From: Acanthacorydalis orientalis
Taxonomy: Eukaryota; Arthropoda; Insecta; Megaloptera; Corydalidae
Assembly (NCBI GenBank): GCA_034766995.1
Contig: CM068313.1
Location: forward strand, 29,573,325 to 29,637,324
Reading direction: 5' to 3'
DNA: 64,000 nt
The position numbers and the translations under genes were made by a program. The notes beneath the pieces are model-generated. The model saw only the letters and a program-made list of their open reading frames with translations, did no database searches and was not told the DNA's origin. Shown piece after piece: positions 37,433 to 50,531 of this stretch (positions within the stretch are counted from its first letter, which is position 1; each line of letters opens with the position of its first letter).

Positions 37433-37604
37433 GGATTTTGCGGATATGCGGATATGGCGGATATTGCGGATACGGCGGATATCGTATCCGCGGCGGATAT
37501 CATATCCGCGGCGGGTATCATATCCGCGGCGGGTATCATATCCGCGGCGGATATCATATCCGCCATATCCGCGTATCCGCCATATCCGCATATCCGCAAA
37601 ATCC
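37433..37604. repeat. Palindromic core A1 (5 CG-rich 18-bp units)
   Basis: This 172-bp inverted repeat starts GGATTTTGCGGATATGCGG and ends with its reverse complement. Its centre is five 18-bp units of the form CGGATATCATATCCGCGG. Each unit contains the 17-bp dyad GCGGATATCATATCCGC, and SacII-type CCGCGG hexamers join the units. Two central units carry CGGG instead of CGGA and the first has GTATCC, so the core is not perfectly symmetric. Frames stay open on both strands because of the symmetry; none is a gene. Confidence 0.95.
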
Positions 37605-37935
37605 AAAAAAATGCGATTTTTGGGGGTTTTTTGTTATTTTTTGTTATTTATTATTATCTTATGATATAGAACATTAAAATACGCATCGAACAGTATGAAA
37701 TTTTTGTAATTTTTTTTACATTTTGGATATTTTAAGCAAGAAAAACGTTTATTTTTGCGTATCCGCCATATCCGCATATCCGCAAAATCCAAAGAAATGC
37801 GATTTTGGGGGGTTTTTGAGTTATTTTTGGTATTTATTATTATCTTATGATATAGAACATGAGAATACGCATCGAACAGTATGAAATTTTTGTCATTTTT
37901 TTTACATTTTGGCTATTTTAAGCAAGAAAAACGTT
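37605..37935 (-). repeat. Inverted 186-bp monomers after core A1 (~1.8)
   Basis: The sequence is the reverse complement of the direct monomers. The first copy shares CCCCCAAAAATCGCATTTTT with the last direct monomer, a variant absent from most other monomers. It also carries GAACATTAAAATACGCATCG, typical of the 165-bp spacer monomers. Confidence 0.93.
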
Positions 37936-39165
37936 TTTTTTTTGCGGATATTTTGCGGATATTTCGCGGTTTTTGTAACTTTTTCGGTATCCATTATGAA
38001 CCGATGTTATTTTTGTCTCATTTATGATATAGAACATTAAAATAGGCATCGGATAGTATGAAATAGTTGCCACTTTTTTAACATTTTGGATATTTTAGGC
38101 ATGAAAAACCTTTAATTTCGCGAATTTTTCGCGGTTTTTGTGACTTTTTTGGTATCTATTATGAACCGATGTTAATTTTGACTCATGTATGATATAGTAT
38201 ATTAAAATACGCATCGGATAGTATGAAATAGTTGCCATTTTTATAGCATTTTGGATCTTTTAGCCATGAAAAACCTTTATTTTTGTTAATTTTTCGCGGT
38301 TTTTGTGACTTTTTCGGTATCTATTATAAACCGATGTCAATTTTGACTCAAGTATGAAATAGAACATTAAATAACGCATAGAACAGTATGAAATAGTTGC
38401 TAGTTTTATAACATTTTGGGTATTTTATGAAGGAAAGACTGTAATTTTTGCTGATTTTTTGCGGTTTTTATGATATTTCCGACATTTATTACGGACAGAT
38501 ATTAATTTAGTCTAGAAATATACATAAAGAATTAAAAGACGAATCGACCAGTATTAATTAGTTGCCAAATTATCCTACATATCCACAAAATAAGCAATAT
38601 CCGTAATATCCACCATATACGAAATATCCACATTATCCGCAATATCAAAAAAATGTGATTTTTTGCAGTTTATTTGATATTTCCTTCATATTTTATGGAC
38701 TGATATTAATTTTAAATAAGATATGATATAGAACAATTATATACGCATCGACCGGTATGAAATAGTTGCCATTTTTAAAACAATTTGGATATTTTATATA
38801 TTGCGGATATGGCGGATATTGAGGATATGGCGGATATGGTTTATTTTGTTGATATGTAGGATATTTTGGTAACTAGTTAATACTGGTCGATTCGTCTTTT
38901 AATGCTTTATGTATATTTCTAGACAAAATTAACATCGGTCCATAATAAATGTCGGAAATATCAAAAAAACCGCAAAATATCTGCAAAAATTTCCGTTATT
39001 CCTTCATAAAAAAAGCAAAATGTTATAAAACCAGCAACTATTTCATACAGTTCGATGCGTGTTCTCATGTTCTATATCGTAAAAGAGACAAAATTAACAT
39101 AGATTCATAATTGATACCGAAAAAGTGACAAAAACCGCGAAATATCCGCAAAACATCCGCAAAAA
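37936..39165. repeat. Spacer S1: imperfect inverted repeat of 165-bp monomers
   Basis: This ~1.23-kb unit is repeated nine times in the window. Its left part has CGCGGTTTTTGT landmarks at 37965, 38130, 38295 and about 38460, a strict 165-bp period. The end segments are mutual reverse complements (TTTGCGGATATTTCGCGG near 37952 against CCGCGAAATATCCGC near 39136). The inner arms also match: CCGACATTTATT from 38479 pairs with AATAAATGTCGG ending at 38955, axis near 38717. The left arm is longer by two 165-bp monomers. The loop holds GGATATGGCGGATAT motifs. There are no coding signals, no terminal motifs of a known transposon and no target duplication that I can see. Confidence 0.9.
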
Positions 39166-40800
39166 TAAACGTTTTACTTGCTTAAAATATCCAAAATGTA
39201 AAAAAAATGACAAAAATTTCATACTGTTCGATGCGTATTCTCATGTTCTATATCATAAGATAATAATAAATACCAAAAATAACTCAAAAACCCCCCAAAA
39301 TCGCATTTCTTTGGATTTTGCGGATATGCGGATATGGCGGATACGCAAAAATAAACGTTTTTCTTGCTTAAAATAGCCAAAATGTAAAAAGAATGACAAA
39401 AATTTCATACTGTTCGATGCGTATTCTCATGTTCTATATCATAAGATAATAATAAATACCAAAAATAACTCAAAAACCCCCCAAAATCGCATTTCTTTGG
39501 ATTTTGCGGATATGCGGATATGGCGGATACGCAAAAATAAACGTTTTTCTTGCTTAAAATAGCCAAAATGTAGAAAAAATGACAAAAATTTCATACTGTT
39601 CGATGCGTATTCTCATGTTCTATATCATAACATAATAATAAATACCAAAAATAACTCAAAAACCCCCCAAAATCGCATTTCTTTGGATTTTGCGGATATG
39701 CGGATATGGCGGATACGCAAAAATAAACGTTTTTCTTGCTTAAAATAGCCAAAATGTAAAAAAAATGACAAAAATTTCATACTGTTCGATGCGTATTCTC
39801 ATGTTCTATATCATAAGATAATAATAAATACCAAAAATAACTCAAAAACCCCCCAAAATCGCATTTCTTTGGATTTTGCGGATATGCGGATATGGCGGAT
39901 ACGCAAAAATAAACGTTTTTCTTGCTTAAAATAGCCAAAATGTAAAAAGAATGACAAAAATTTCATACTGTTCGATGCGTATTCTCATGTTCTATATCAT
40001 AAGATAATAATAAATACCAAAAATAACTCAAAACCCCCCCAAAATCGCATTTCTTTGGATTTTGCGGATATGCGGATATGGCGGATACGCAAAAATAAAC
40101 GTTTTTCTTGCTTAAAATAGCCAAAATGTAAAAAAAATGACAAAAATTTCATACTGTTCGATGCGTATTCTCATGTTCTATATCATAAGATAATAATAAA
40201 TACCAAAAATAACTCAAAAACCCCCCAAAATCGCATTTCTTTGGATTTTGCGGATATGCGGATATGGCGGATACGCAAAAATAAACGTTTTTCTTGCTTA
40301 AAATAGCCAAAATGTAAAAAAAATGACAAAAATTTCATACTGTTCGATGCGTATTCTCATGTTCTATATCATAAGATAATAATAAATACCAAAAATAACT
40401 CCAAAACCCCCCAAAATCGCATTTCTTTGGATTTTGCGGATATGCGGATATGGCGGATACGCAAAAATAAACGTTTTTCTTGCTTAAAATAGCCAAAATG
40501 TAAAAAAAATGACAAAAATTTCATACTGTTCGATGCGTATTCTCATGTTCTATATCATAAGATAATAATAAATACCAAAAATAACTCAAAAACCCCCCAA
40601 AATCGCATTTTTTTGGATTTTGCGGATATGCGGATATGGCGGATACGCAAAAATAAACGTTTTTCTTGCTTAAAATAGCCAAAATGTAAAAAAAATGACA
40701 AAAATTTCATACTGTTCGATGCGTATTCTCATGTTCTATATCATAAGATAATAATAAATACCAAAAATAACTCAAAAACCCCCAAAAATCGCATTTTTTT
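39166..40800 (+). repeat. 186-bp direct block 1 (~8.8 monomers)
   Basis: This block is almost identical to block 2, including the GTAAAAAGAATGAC variant in the first monomer and again three monomers later. Private changes include GTAGAAAAAATG (near 39568) and CATAACATAATA (near 39628). Confidence 0.96.
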
Positions 40801-40972
40801 GGATTTTGCGGATATGCGGATATGGCGGATATTGCGGATACGGCGGATATCGTATCCGCGGCGGATATCATATCCGCGGCGGGTATCATATCCGCGGCGG
40901 GTATCATATCCGCGGCGGATATCATATCCGCCATATCCGCGTATCCGCCATATCCGCATATCCGCAAAATCC
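40801..40972. repeat. Palindromic core A2 (5 units)
   Basis: Same 172-bp structure as A1, with the same two CGGG units. Confidence 0.95.
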
Positions 40973-41302
40973 AAAGAAATGCGATTTTAGGGGGTTTTTG
41001 AGTTATTTTTGGTATTTATTATTATCTTATGATATAGAACATGAGAATACGCATCGAACAGTATGAAATTTTTGTAATTTTTTTTACATTTTGGCTATTT
41101 TAAGCAAGAAAAACGTTTATTTTTGCGTATCCGCCATATCCGCATATCCGCAAAATCCAAAGAAATGCGATTTTGGGGGGTTTTTGAGTTATTTTTGGTA
41201 TTTATTATTATCTTATGATATAGAACATGAGAATACGCATCGAACAGTATGAAATTTTTGTCATTTTTTTTACATTTTGGCTATTTTAAGCAAGAAAAAC
41301 GT
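40973..41302 (-). repeat. Inverted 186-bp monomers after core A2 (~1.8)
   Basis: The first inverted copy resembles standard monomers (AAAGAAATGCG, GAACATGAGAATACG) rather than the 165-like hybrid seen after A1, and has a private GATTTTAGGGGG change. Confidence 0.93.
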
Positions 41303-42532
41303 TTTTTTTTGCGGATATTTTGCGGATATTTCGCGGTTTTTGTAACTTTTTCGGTATCCATTATGAACCGATGTTATTTTTGTCTCATTTATGATATAGA
41401 ACATTAAAATAGGCATCGGATAGTATGAAATAGTTGCCACTTTTTTAACATTTTGGATATTTTAGGCATGAAAAACCTTTAATTTCGCGAATTTTTCGCG
41501 GTTTTTGTGACTTTTTTGGTATCTATTATGAACCGATGTTAATTTTGACTCATGTATGATATAGTATATTAAAATACGCATCGGATAGTATGAAATAGTT
41601 GCCATTTTTATAGCATTTTGGATCTTTTAGCCATGAAAAACCTTTATTTTTGTTAATTTTTCGCGGTTTTTGTGACTTTTTCGGTATCTATTATAAACCG
41701 ATGTCAATTTTGACTCAAGTATGAAATAGAACATTAAATAACGCATAGAACAGTATGAAATAGTTGCTAGTTTTATAACATTTTGGGTATTTTATGAAGG
41801 AAAGACTGTAATTTTTGCTGATTTTTTGCGGTTTTTATGATATTTCCGACATTTATTACGGACAGATATTAATTTAGTCTAGAAATATACATAAAGAATT
41901 AAAAGACGAATCGACCAGTATTAATTAGTTGCCAAATTATCCTACATATCCACAAAATAAGCAATATCCGTAATATCCACCATATACGAAATATCCACAT
42001 TATCCGCAATATCAAAAAAATGTGATTTTTTGCAGTTTATTTGATATTTCCTTCATATTTTATGGACTGATATTAATTTTAAATAAGATATGATATAGAA
42101 CAATTATATACGCATCGACCGGTATGAAATAGTTGCCATTTTTAAAACAATTTGGATATTTTATATATTGCGGATATGGCGGATATTGAGGATATGGCGG
42201 ATATGGTTTATTTTGTTGATATGTAGGATATTTTGGTAACTAGTTAATACTGGTCGATTCGTCTTTTAATGCTTTATGTATATTTCTAGACAAAATTAAC
42301 ATCGGTCCATAATAAATGTCGGAAATATCAAAAAAACCGCAAAATATCTGCAAAAATTTCCGTTATTCCTTCATAAAAAAAGCAAAATGTTATAAAACCA
42401 GCAACTATTTCATACAGTTCGATGCGTGTTCTCATGTTCTATATCGTAAAAGAGACAAAATTAACATAGATTCATAATTGATACCGAAAAAGTGACAAAA
42501 ACCGCGAAATATCCGCAAAACATCCGCAAAAA
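41303..42532. repeat. Spacer S2
   Basis: Same length and structure as S1, with no difference noticed by eye outside the T run at its left edge. Confidence 0.93.
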
Positions 42533-44167
42533 TAAACGTTTTACTTGCTTAAAATATCCAAAATGTAAAAAAAATGACAAAAATTTCATACTGTTCGATG
42601 CGTATTCTCATGTTCTATATCATAAGATAATAATAAATACCAAAAATAACTCAAAAACCCCCCAAAATCGCATTTCTTTGGATTTTGCGGATATGCGGAT
42701 ATGGCGGATACGCAAAAATAAACGTTTTTCTTGCTTAAAATAGCCAAAATGTAAAAAGAATGACAAAAATTTCATACTGTTCGATGCGTATTCTCATGTT
42801 CTATATCATAAGATAATAATAAATACCAAAAATAACTCAAAAACCCCCCAAAATCGCATTTCTTTGGATTTTGCGGATATGCGGATATGGCGGATACGCA
42901 AAAATAAACGTTTTTCTTGCTTAAAATAGCCAAAATGTAAAAAAAATGACAAAAATTTCATACTGTTCGATGCGTATTCTCATGTTCTATATCATAAGAT
43001 AATAATAAATACCAAAAATAACTCAAAAACCCCCCAAAATCGCATTTCTTTGGATTTTGCGGATATGCGGATATGGCGGATACGCAAAAATAAACGTTTT
43101 TCTTGCTTAAAATAGCCAAAATGTAAAAAAAATGACAAAAATTTCATACTGTTCGATGCGTATTCTCATGTTCTATATCATAAGATAATAATAAATACCA
43201 AAAATAACTCAAAAACCCCCCAAAATCGCATTTCTTTGGATTTTGCGGATATGCGGATATGGCGGATACGCAAAAATAAACGTTTTTCTTGCTTAAAATA
43301 GCCAAAATGTAAAAAGAATGACAAAAATTTCATACTGTTCGATGCGTATTCTCATGTTCTATATCATAAGATAATAATAAATACCAAAAATAACTCAAAA
43401 ACCCCCCAAAATCGCATTTCTTTGGATTTTGCGGATATGCGGATATGGCGGATACGCAAAAATAAACGTTTTTCTTGCTTAAAATAGCCAAAATGTAAAA
43501 AAAATGACAAAAATTTCATACTGTTCGATGCGTATTCTCATGTTCTATATCATAAGATAATAATAAATACCAAAAATAACTCAAAAACCCCCCAAAATCG
43601 CATTTCTTTGGATTTTGCGGATATGCGGATATGGCGGATACGCAAAAATAAACGTTTTTCTTGCTTAAAATAGCCAAAATGTAAAAAAAATGACAAAAAT
43701 TTCATACTGTTCGATGCGTATTCTCATGTTCTATATCATAAGATAATAATAAATACCAAAAATAACTCAAAAACCCCCCAAAATCGCATTTCTTTGGATT
43801 TTGCGGATATGCGGATATGGCGGATACGCAAAAATAAACGTTTTTCTTGCTTAAAATAGCCAAAATGTAAAAAAAATGACAAAAATTTCATACTGTTCGA
43901 TGCGTATTCTCATGTTCTATATCATAAGATAATAATAAATACCAAAAATAACTCAAAAACCCCCCAAAATCGCATTTTTTTGGATTTTGCGGATATGCGG
44001 ATATGGCGGATACGCAAAAATAAACGTTTTTCTTGCTTAAAATAGCCAAAATGTAAAAAAAATGACAAAAATTTCATACTGTTCGATGCGTATTCTCATG
44101 TTCTATATCATAAGATAATAATAAATACCAAAAATAACTCAAAAACCCCCAAAAATCGCATTTTTTT
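42533..44167 (+). repeat. 186-bp direct block 2 (~8.8 monomers)
   Basis: Same length as block 1 (1635 bp) and the same positions of the GTAAAAAGAATGAC variant (near 42755 and 43314). Blocks 1 and 2 are a recent tandem duplication of a whole ~3367-bp unit. Confidence 0.96.
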
Positions 44168-44339
44168 GGATTTTGCGGATATGCGGATATGGCGGATATT
44201 GCGGATACGGCGGATATCGTATCCGCGGCGGATATCATATCCGCGGCGGGTATCATATCCGCGGCGGGTATCATATCCGCGGCGGATATCATATCCGCCA
44301 TATCCGCGTATCCGCCATATCCGCATATCCGCAAAATCC
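44168..44339. repeat. Palindromic core A3 (5 units)
   Basis: 172 bp, same unit order as A1. Confidence 0.95.
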
Positions 44340-44668
44340 AAAAAAATGCGATTTTTGGGGGTTTTTGAGTTATTTTTGGTATTTATTATTATCTTATGAT
44401 ATAGAACATGAGAATACGCATCGAACAGTATGAAATTTTTGTAATTTTTTTTACATTTTGGCTATTTTAAGCAAGAAAAACGTTTATTTTTGCGTATCCG
44501 CCATATCCGCATATCCGCAAAATCCAAAGAAATGCGATTTTGGGGGGTTTTTGAGTTATTTTTGGTATTTATTATTATCTTATGATATAGAACATGAGAA
44601 TACGCATCGAACAGTATGAAATTTTTGTCATTTTTTTTACATTTTGGCTATTTTAAGCAAGAAAAACG
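44340..44668 (-). repeat. Inverted 186-bp monomers after core A3 (~1.8)
   Basis: The first copy combines AAAAAAATGCGATTTTTGGGGG (as after A1) with GAACATGAGAATACG (as after A2), a recombinant of the two forms. Confidence 0.92.
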
Positions 44669-45900
44669 TTTTTTTTTTGCGGATATTTTGCGGATATTTC
44701 GCGGTTTTTGTAACTTTTTCGGTATCCATTATGAACCGATGTTATTTTTGTCTCATTTATGATATAGAACATTAAAATAGGCATCGGATAGTATGAAATA
44801 GTTGCCACTTTTTTAACATTTTGGATATTTTAGGCATGAAAAACCTTTAATTTCGCGAATTTTTCGCGGTTTTTGTGACTTTTTTGGTATCTATTATGAA
44901 CCGATGTTAATTTTGACTCATGTATGATATAGTATATTAAAATACGCATCGGATAGTATGAAATAGTTGCCATTTTTATAGCATTTTGGATCTTTTAGCC
45001 ATGAAAAACCTTTATTTTTGTTAATTTTTCGCGGTTTTTGTGACTTTTTCGGTATCTATTATAAACCGATGTCAATTTTGACTCAAGTATGAAATAGAAC
45101 ATTAAATAACGCATAGAACAGTATGAAATAGTTGCTAGTTTTATAACATTTTGGGTATTTTATGAAGGAAAGACTGTAATTTTTGCTGATTTTTTGCGGT
45201 TTTTATGATATTTCCGACATTTATTACGGACAGATATTAATTTAGTCTAGAAATATACATAAAGAATTAAAAGACGAATCGACCAGTATTAATTAGTTGC
45301 CAAATTATCCTACATATCCACAAAATAAGCAATATCCGTAATATCCACCATATACGAAATATCCACATTATCCGCAATATCAAAAAAATGTGATTTTTTG
45401 CAGTTTATTTGATATTTCCTTCATATTTTATGGACTGATATTAATTTTAAATAAGATATGATATAGAACAATTATATACGCATCGACCGGTATGAAATAG
45501 TTGCCATTTTTAAAACAATTTGGATATTTTATATATTGCGGATATGGCGGATATTGAGGATATGGCGGATATGGTTTATTTTGTTGATATGTAGGATATT
45601 TTGGTAACTAGTTAATACTGGTCGATTCGTCTTTTAATGCTTTATGTATATTTCTAGACAAAATTAACATCGGTCCATAATAAATGTCGGAAATATCAAA
45701 AAAACCGCAAAATATCTGCAAAAATTTCCGTTATTCCTTCATAAAAAAAGCAAAATGTTATAAAACCAGCAACTATTTCATACAGTTCGATGCGTGTTCT
45801 CATGTTCTATATCGTAAAAGAGACAAAATTAACATAGATTCATAATTGATACCGAAAAAGTGACAAAAACCGCGAAATATCCGCAAAACATCCGCAAAAA
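44669..45900. repeat. Spacer S3
   Basis: Full-length spacer with the same 165-bp period and axis as S1. Confidence 0.93.
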
Positions 45901-46791
45901 TAAACGTTTTACTTGCTTAAAATATCCAAAATGTAAAAAAAATGACAAAAATTTCATACTGTTCGATGCGTATTCTCATGTTCTATATCATAAGATAATA
46001 ATAAATACCAAAAATAACTCAAAAACCCCCCAAAATCGCATTTCTTTGGATTTTGCGGATATGCGGATATGGCGGATACGCAAAAATAAACGTTTTTCTT
46101 GCTTAAAATAGCCAAAATGTAAAAAGAATGACAAAAATTTCATACTGTTCGATGCGTATTCTCATGTTCTATATCATAAGATAATAATAAATACCAAAAA
46201 TAACTCAAAAACCCCCCAAAATCGCATTTCTTTGGATTTTGCGGATATGCGGATATGGCGGATACGCAAAAATAAACGTTTTTCTTGCTTAAAATAGCCA
46301 AAATGTAAAAAAAATGACAAAAATTTCATACTGTTCGATGCGTATTCTCATGTTCTATATCATAAGATAATAATAAATACCAAAAATAACTCAAAAACCC
46401 CCCAAAATCGCATTTCTTTGGATTTTGCGGATATGCGGATATGGCGGATACGCAAAAATAAACGTTTTTCTTGCTTAAAATAGATAAAATGTAAAAAAAA
46501 TGACAAAAATTTCATACTGTTCGATGCGTATTCTCATGTTCTATATCATAAGATAATAATAAATACCAAAAATAACTCAAAAACCCCCCAAAATCGCATT
46601 TCTTTGGATTTTGCGGATATGCGGATATGGCGGATACGCAAAAATAAACGTTTTTCTTGCTTAAAATAGCCAAAATGTAAAAAAAATGACAAAAATTTCA
46701 TACTGTTCGATGCGTATTCTCATGTTCTATATCATAAGATAATAATAAATACCAAAAATAACTCAAAAACCCCCAAAAATCGCATTTTTTT
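45901..46791 (+). repeat. 186-bp direct block 3 (~4.8 monomers)
   Basis: A short block, four monomers fewer than block 2 (891 against 1635 bp). One monomer has TAGATAAAATG instead of TAGCCAAAATG (near 46482). Confidence 0.96.
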
Positions 46792-46963
46792 GGATTTTGC
46801 GGATATGCGGATATGGCGGATATTGCGGATACGGCGGATATCGTATCCGCGGCGGATATCATATCCGCGGCGGGTATCATATCCGCGGCGGGTATCATAT
46901 CCGCGGCGGATATCATATCCGCCATATCCGCGTATCCGCCATATCCGCATATCCGCAAAATCC
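46792..46963. repeat. Palindromic core A4 (5 units)
   Basis: 172 bp, same unit order as A1. Confidence 0.95.
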
Positions 46964-47293
46964 AAAAAAATGCGATTTTTGGGGGTTTTTTGTTATTTTT
47001 TGTTATTTATTATTATCTTATGATATAGAACATTAAAATACGCATCGAACAGTATGAAATTTTTGTAATTTTTTTTACATTTTGGATATTTTAAGCAAGA
47101 AAAACGTTTATTTTTGCGTATCCGCCATATCCGCATATCCGCAAAATCCAAAGAAATGCGATTTTGGGGGGTTTTTGAGTTATTTTTGGTATTTATTATT
47201 ATCTTATGATATAGAACATGAGAATACGCATCGAACAGTATGAAATTTTTGTCATTTTTTTTACATTTTGGCTATTTTAAGCAAGAAAAACGT
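46964..47293 (-). repeat. Inverted 186-bp monomers after core A4 (~1.8)
   Basis: The first copy is the 165-like hybrid form (GAACATTAAAATACGC, TTTTGTTATTTTTTG), as after A1. Confidence 0.93.
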
Positions 47294-48524
47294 TTTTTTT
47301 TTGCGGATATTTTGCGGATATTTCGCGGTTTTTGTAACTTTTTCGGTATCCATTATGAACCGATGTTATTTTTGTCTCATTTATGATATAGAACATTAAA
47401 ATAGGCATCGGATAGTATGAAATAGTTGCCACTTTTTTAACATTTTGGATATTTTAGGCATGAAAAACCTTTAATTTCGCGAATTTTTCGCGGTTTTTGT
47501 GACTTTTTTGGTATCTATTATGAACCGATGTTAATTTTGACTCATGTATGATATAGTATATTAAAATACGCATCGGATAGTATGAAATAGTTGCCATTTT
47601 TATAGCATTTTGGATCTTTTAGCCATGAAAAACCTTTATTTTTGTTAATTTTTCGCGGTTTTTGTGACTTTTTCGGTATCTATTATAAACCGATGTCAAT
47701 TTTGACTCAAGTATGAAATAGAACATTAAATAACGCATAGAACAGTATGAAATAGTTGCTAGTTTTATAACATTTTGGGTATTTTATGAAGGAAAGACTG
47801 TAATTTTTGCTGATTTTTTGCGGTTTTTATGATATTTCCGACATTTATTACGGACAGATATTAATTTAGTCTAGAAATATACATAAAGAATTAAAAGACG
47901 AATCGACCAGTATTAATTAGTTGCCAAATTATCCTACATATCCACAAAATAAGCAATATCCGTAATATCCACCATATACGAAATATCCACATTATCCGCA
48001 ATATCAAAAAAATGTGATTTTTTGCAGTTTATTTGATATTTCCTTCATATTTTATGGACTGATATTAATTTTAAATAAGATATGATATAGAACAATTATA
48101 TACGCATCGACCGGTATGAAATAGTTGCCATTTTTAAAACAATTTGGATATTTTATATATTGCGGATATGGCGGATATTGAGGATATGGCGGATATGGTT
48201 TATTTTGTTGATATGTAGGATATTTTGGTAACTAGTTAATACTGGTCGATTCGTCTTTTAATGCTTTATGTATATTTCTAGACAAAATTAACATCGGTCC
48301 ATAATAAATGTCGGAAATATCAAAAAAACCGCAAAATATCTGCAAAAATTTCCGTTATTCCTTCATAAAAAAAGCAAAATGTTATAAAACCAGCAACTAT
48401 TTCATACAGTTCGATGCGTGTTCTCATGTTCTATATCGTAAAAGAGACAAAATTAACATAGATTCATAATTGATACCGAAAAAGTGACAAAAACCGCGAA
48501 ATATCCGCAAAACATCCGCAAAAA
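47294..48524. repeat. Spacer S4
   Basis: Full-length spacer, same form as S1. Confidence 0.93.
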
Positions 48525-50531
48525 TAAACGTTTTACTTGCTTAAAATATCCAAAATGTAAAAAAAATGACAAAAATTTCATACTGTTCGATGCGTATTCT
48601 CATGTTCTATATCATAAGATAATAATAAATACCAAAAATAACTCAAAAACCCCCCAAAATCGCATTTCTTTGGATTTTGCGGATATGCGGATATGGCGGA
48701 TACGCAAAAATAAACGTTTTTCTTGCTTAAAATAGCCAAAATGTAAAAAGAATGACAAAAATTTCATACTGTTCGATGCGTATTCTCATGTTCTATATCA
48801 TAAGATAATAATAAATACCAAAAATAACTCAAAAACCCCCCAAAATCGCATTTCTTTGGATTTTGCGGATATGCGGATATGGCGGATACGCAAAAATAAA
48901 CGTTTTTCTTGCTTAAAATAGCCAAAATGTAAAAAAAATGACAAAAATTTCATACTGTTCGATGCGTATTCTCATGTTCTATATCATAAGATAATAATAA
49001 ATACCAAAAATAACTCAAAAACCCCCCAAAATCGCATTTCTTTGGATTTTGCGGATATGCGGATATGGCGGATACGCAAAAATAAACGTTTTTCTTGCTT
49101 AAAATAGCCAAAATGTAAAAAAAATGACAAAAATTTCATACTGTTCGATGCGTATTCTCATGTTCTATATCATAAGATAATAATAAATACCAAAAATAAC
49201 TCAAAAACCCCCCAAAATCGCATTTCTTTGGATTTTGCGGATATGCGGATATGGCGGATACGCAAAAATAAACGTTTTTCTTGCTTAAAATAGCCAAAAT
49301 GTAAAAAAAATGACAAAAATTTCATACTGTTCGATGCGTATTCTCATGTTCTATATCATAAGATAATAATAAATACCAAAAATAACTCAAAAACCCCCCA
49401 AAATCGCATTTCTTTGGATTTTGCGGATATGCGGATATGGCGGATACGCAAAAATAAACGTTTTTCTTGCTTAAAATAGCCAAAATGTAAAAAAAATGAC
49501 AAAAATTTCATACTGTTCGATGCGTATTCTCATGTTCTATATCATAAGATAATAATAAATACCAAAAATAACTCAAAAACCCCCCAAAATCGCATTTCTT
49601 TGGATTTTGCGGATATGCGGATATGGCGGATACGCAAAAATAAACGTTTTTCTTGCTTAAAATAGCCAAAATGTAAAAAAAATGACAAAAATTTCATACT
49701 GTTCGATGCGTATTCTCATGTTCTATATCATAAGATAATAATAAATACCAAAAATAACTCAAAAACCCCCCAAAATCGCATTTCTTTGGATTTTGCGGAT
49801 ATGCGGATATGGCGGATACGCAAAAATAAACGTTTTTCTTGCTTAAAATAGCCAAAATGTAAAAAAAATGACAAAAATTTCATACTGTTCGATGCGTATT
49901 CTCATGTTCTATATCATAAGATAATAATAAATACCAAAAATAACTCAAAAACCCCCCAAAATCGCATTTCTTTGGATTTTGCGGATATGCGGATATGGCG
50001 GATACGCAAAAATAAACGTTTTTCTTGCTTAAAATAGCCAAAATGTAAAAAAAATGACAAAAATTTCATACTGTTCGATGCGTATTCTCATGTTCTATAT
50101 CATAAGATAATAATAAATACCAAAAATAACTCAAAAACCCCCCAAAATCGCATTTCTTTGGATTTTGCGGATATGCGGATATGGCGGATACGCAAAAATA
50201 AACGTTTTTCTTGCTTAAAATAGCCAAAATGTAAAAAAAATGACAAAAATTTCATACTGTTCGATGCGTATTCTCATGTTCTATATCATAAGATAATAAT
50301 AAATACCAAAAATAACTCAAAAACCCCCCAAAATCGCATTTCTTTGGATTTTGCGGATATGCGGATATGGCGGATACGCAAAAATAAACGTTTTTCTTGC
50401 TTAAAATAGCCAAAATGTAAAAAAAATGACAAAAATTTCATACTGTTCGATGCGTATTCTCATGTTCTATATCATAAGATAATAATAAATACCAAAAATA
50501 ACTCAAAAACCCCCCAAAATCGCATTTTTTT
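48525..50531 (+). repeat. 186-bp direct block 4 (~10.8 monomers)
   Basis: Two monomers longer than blocks 1 and 2 (2007 bp). Only the first monomer keeps the GTAAAAAGAATGAC variant. The last monomer before the core has CCCCCCAAAATCG where most others have CCCCCAAAAATCG. Confidence 0.96.

Noticed and set aside
37936..39165. Spacer as a mobile element (MITE or Helitron-like)
   Set aside because: Its inverted ends are satellite-monomer sequence, it always sits at the same place in a tandem unit, and no target duplication, TC...CTRR ends or coding sequence is visible. A very old insertion now locked in the array cannot be fully excluded.
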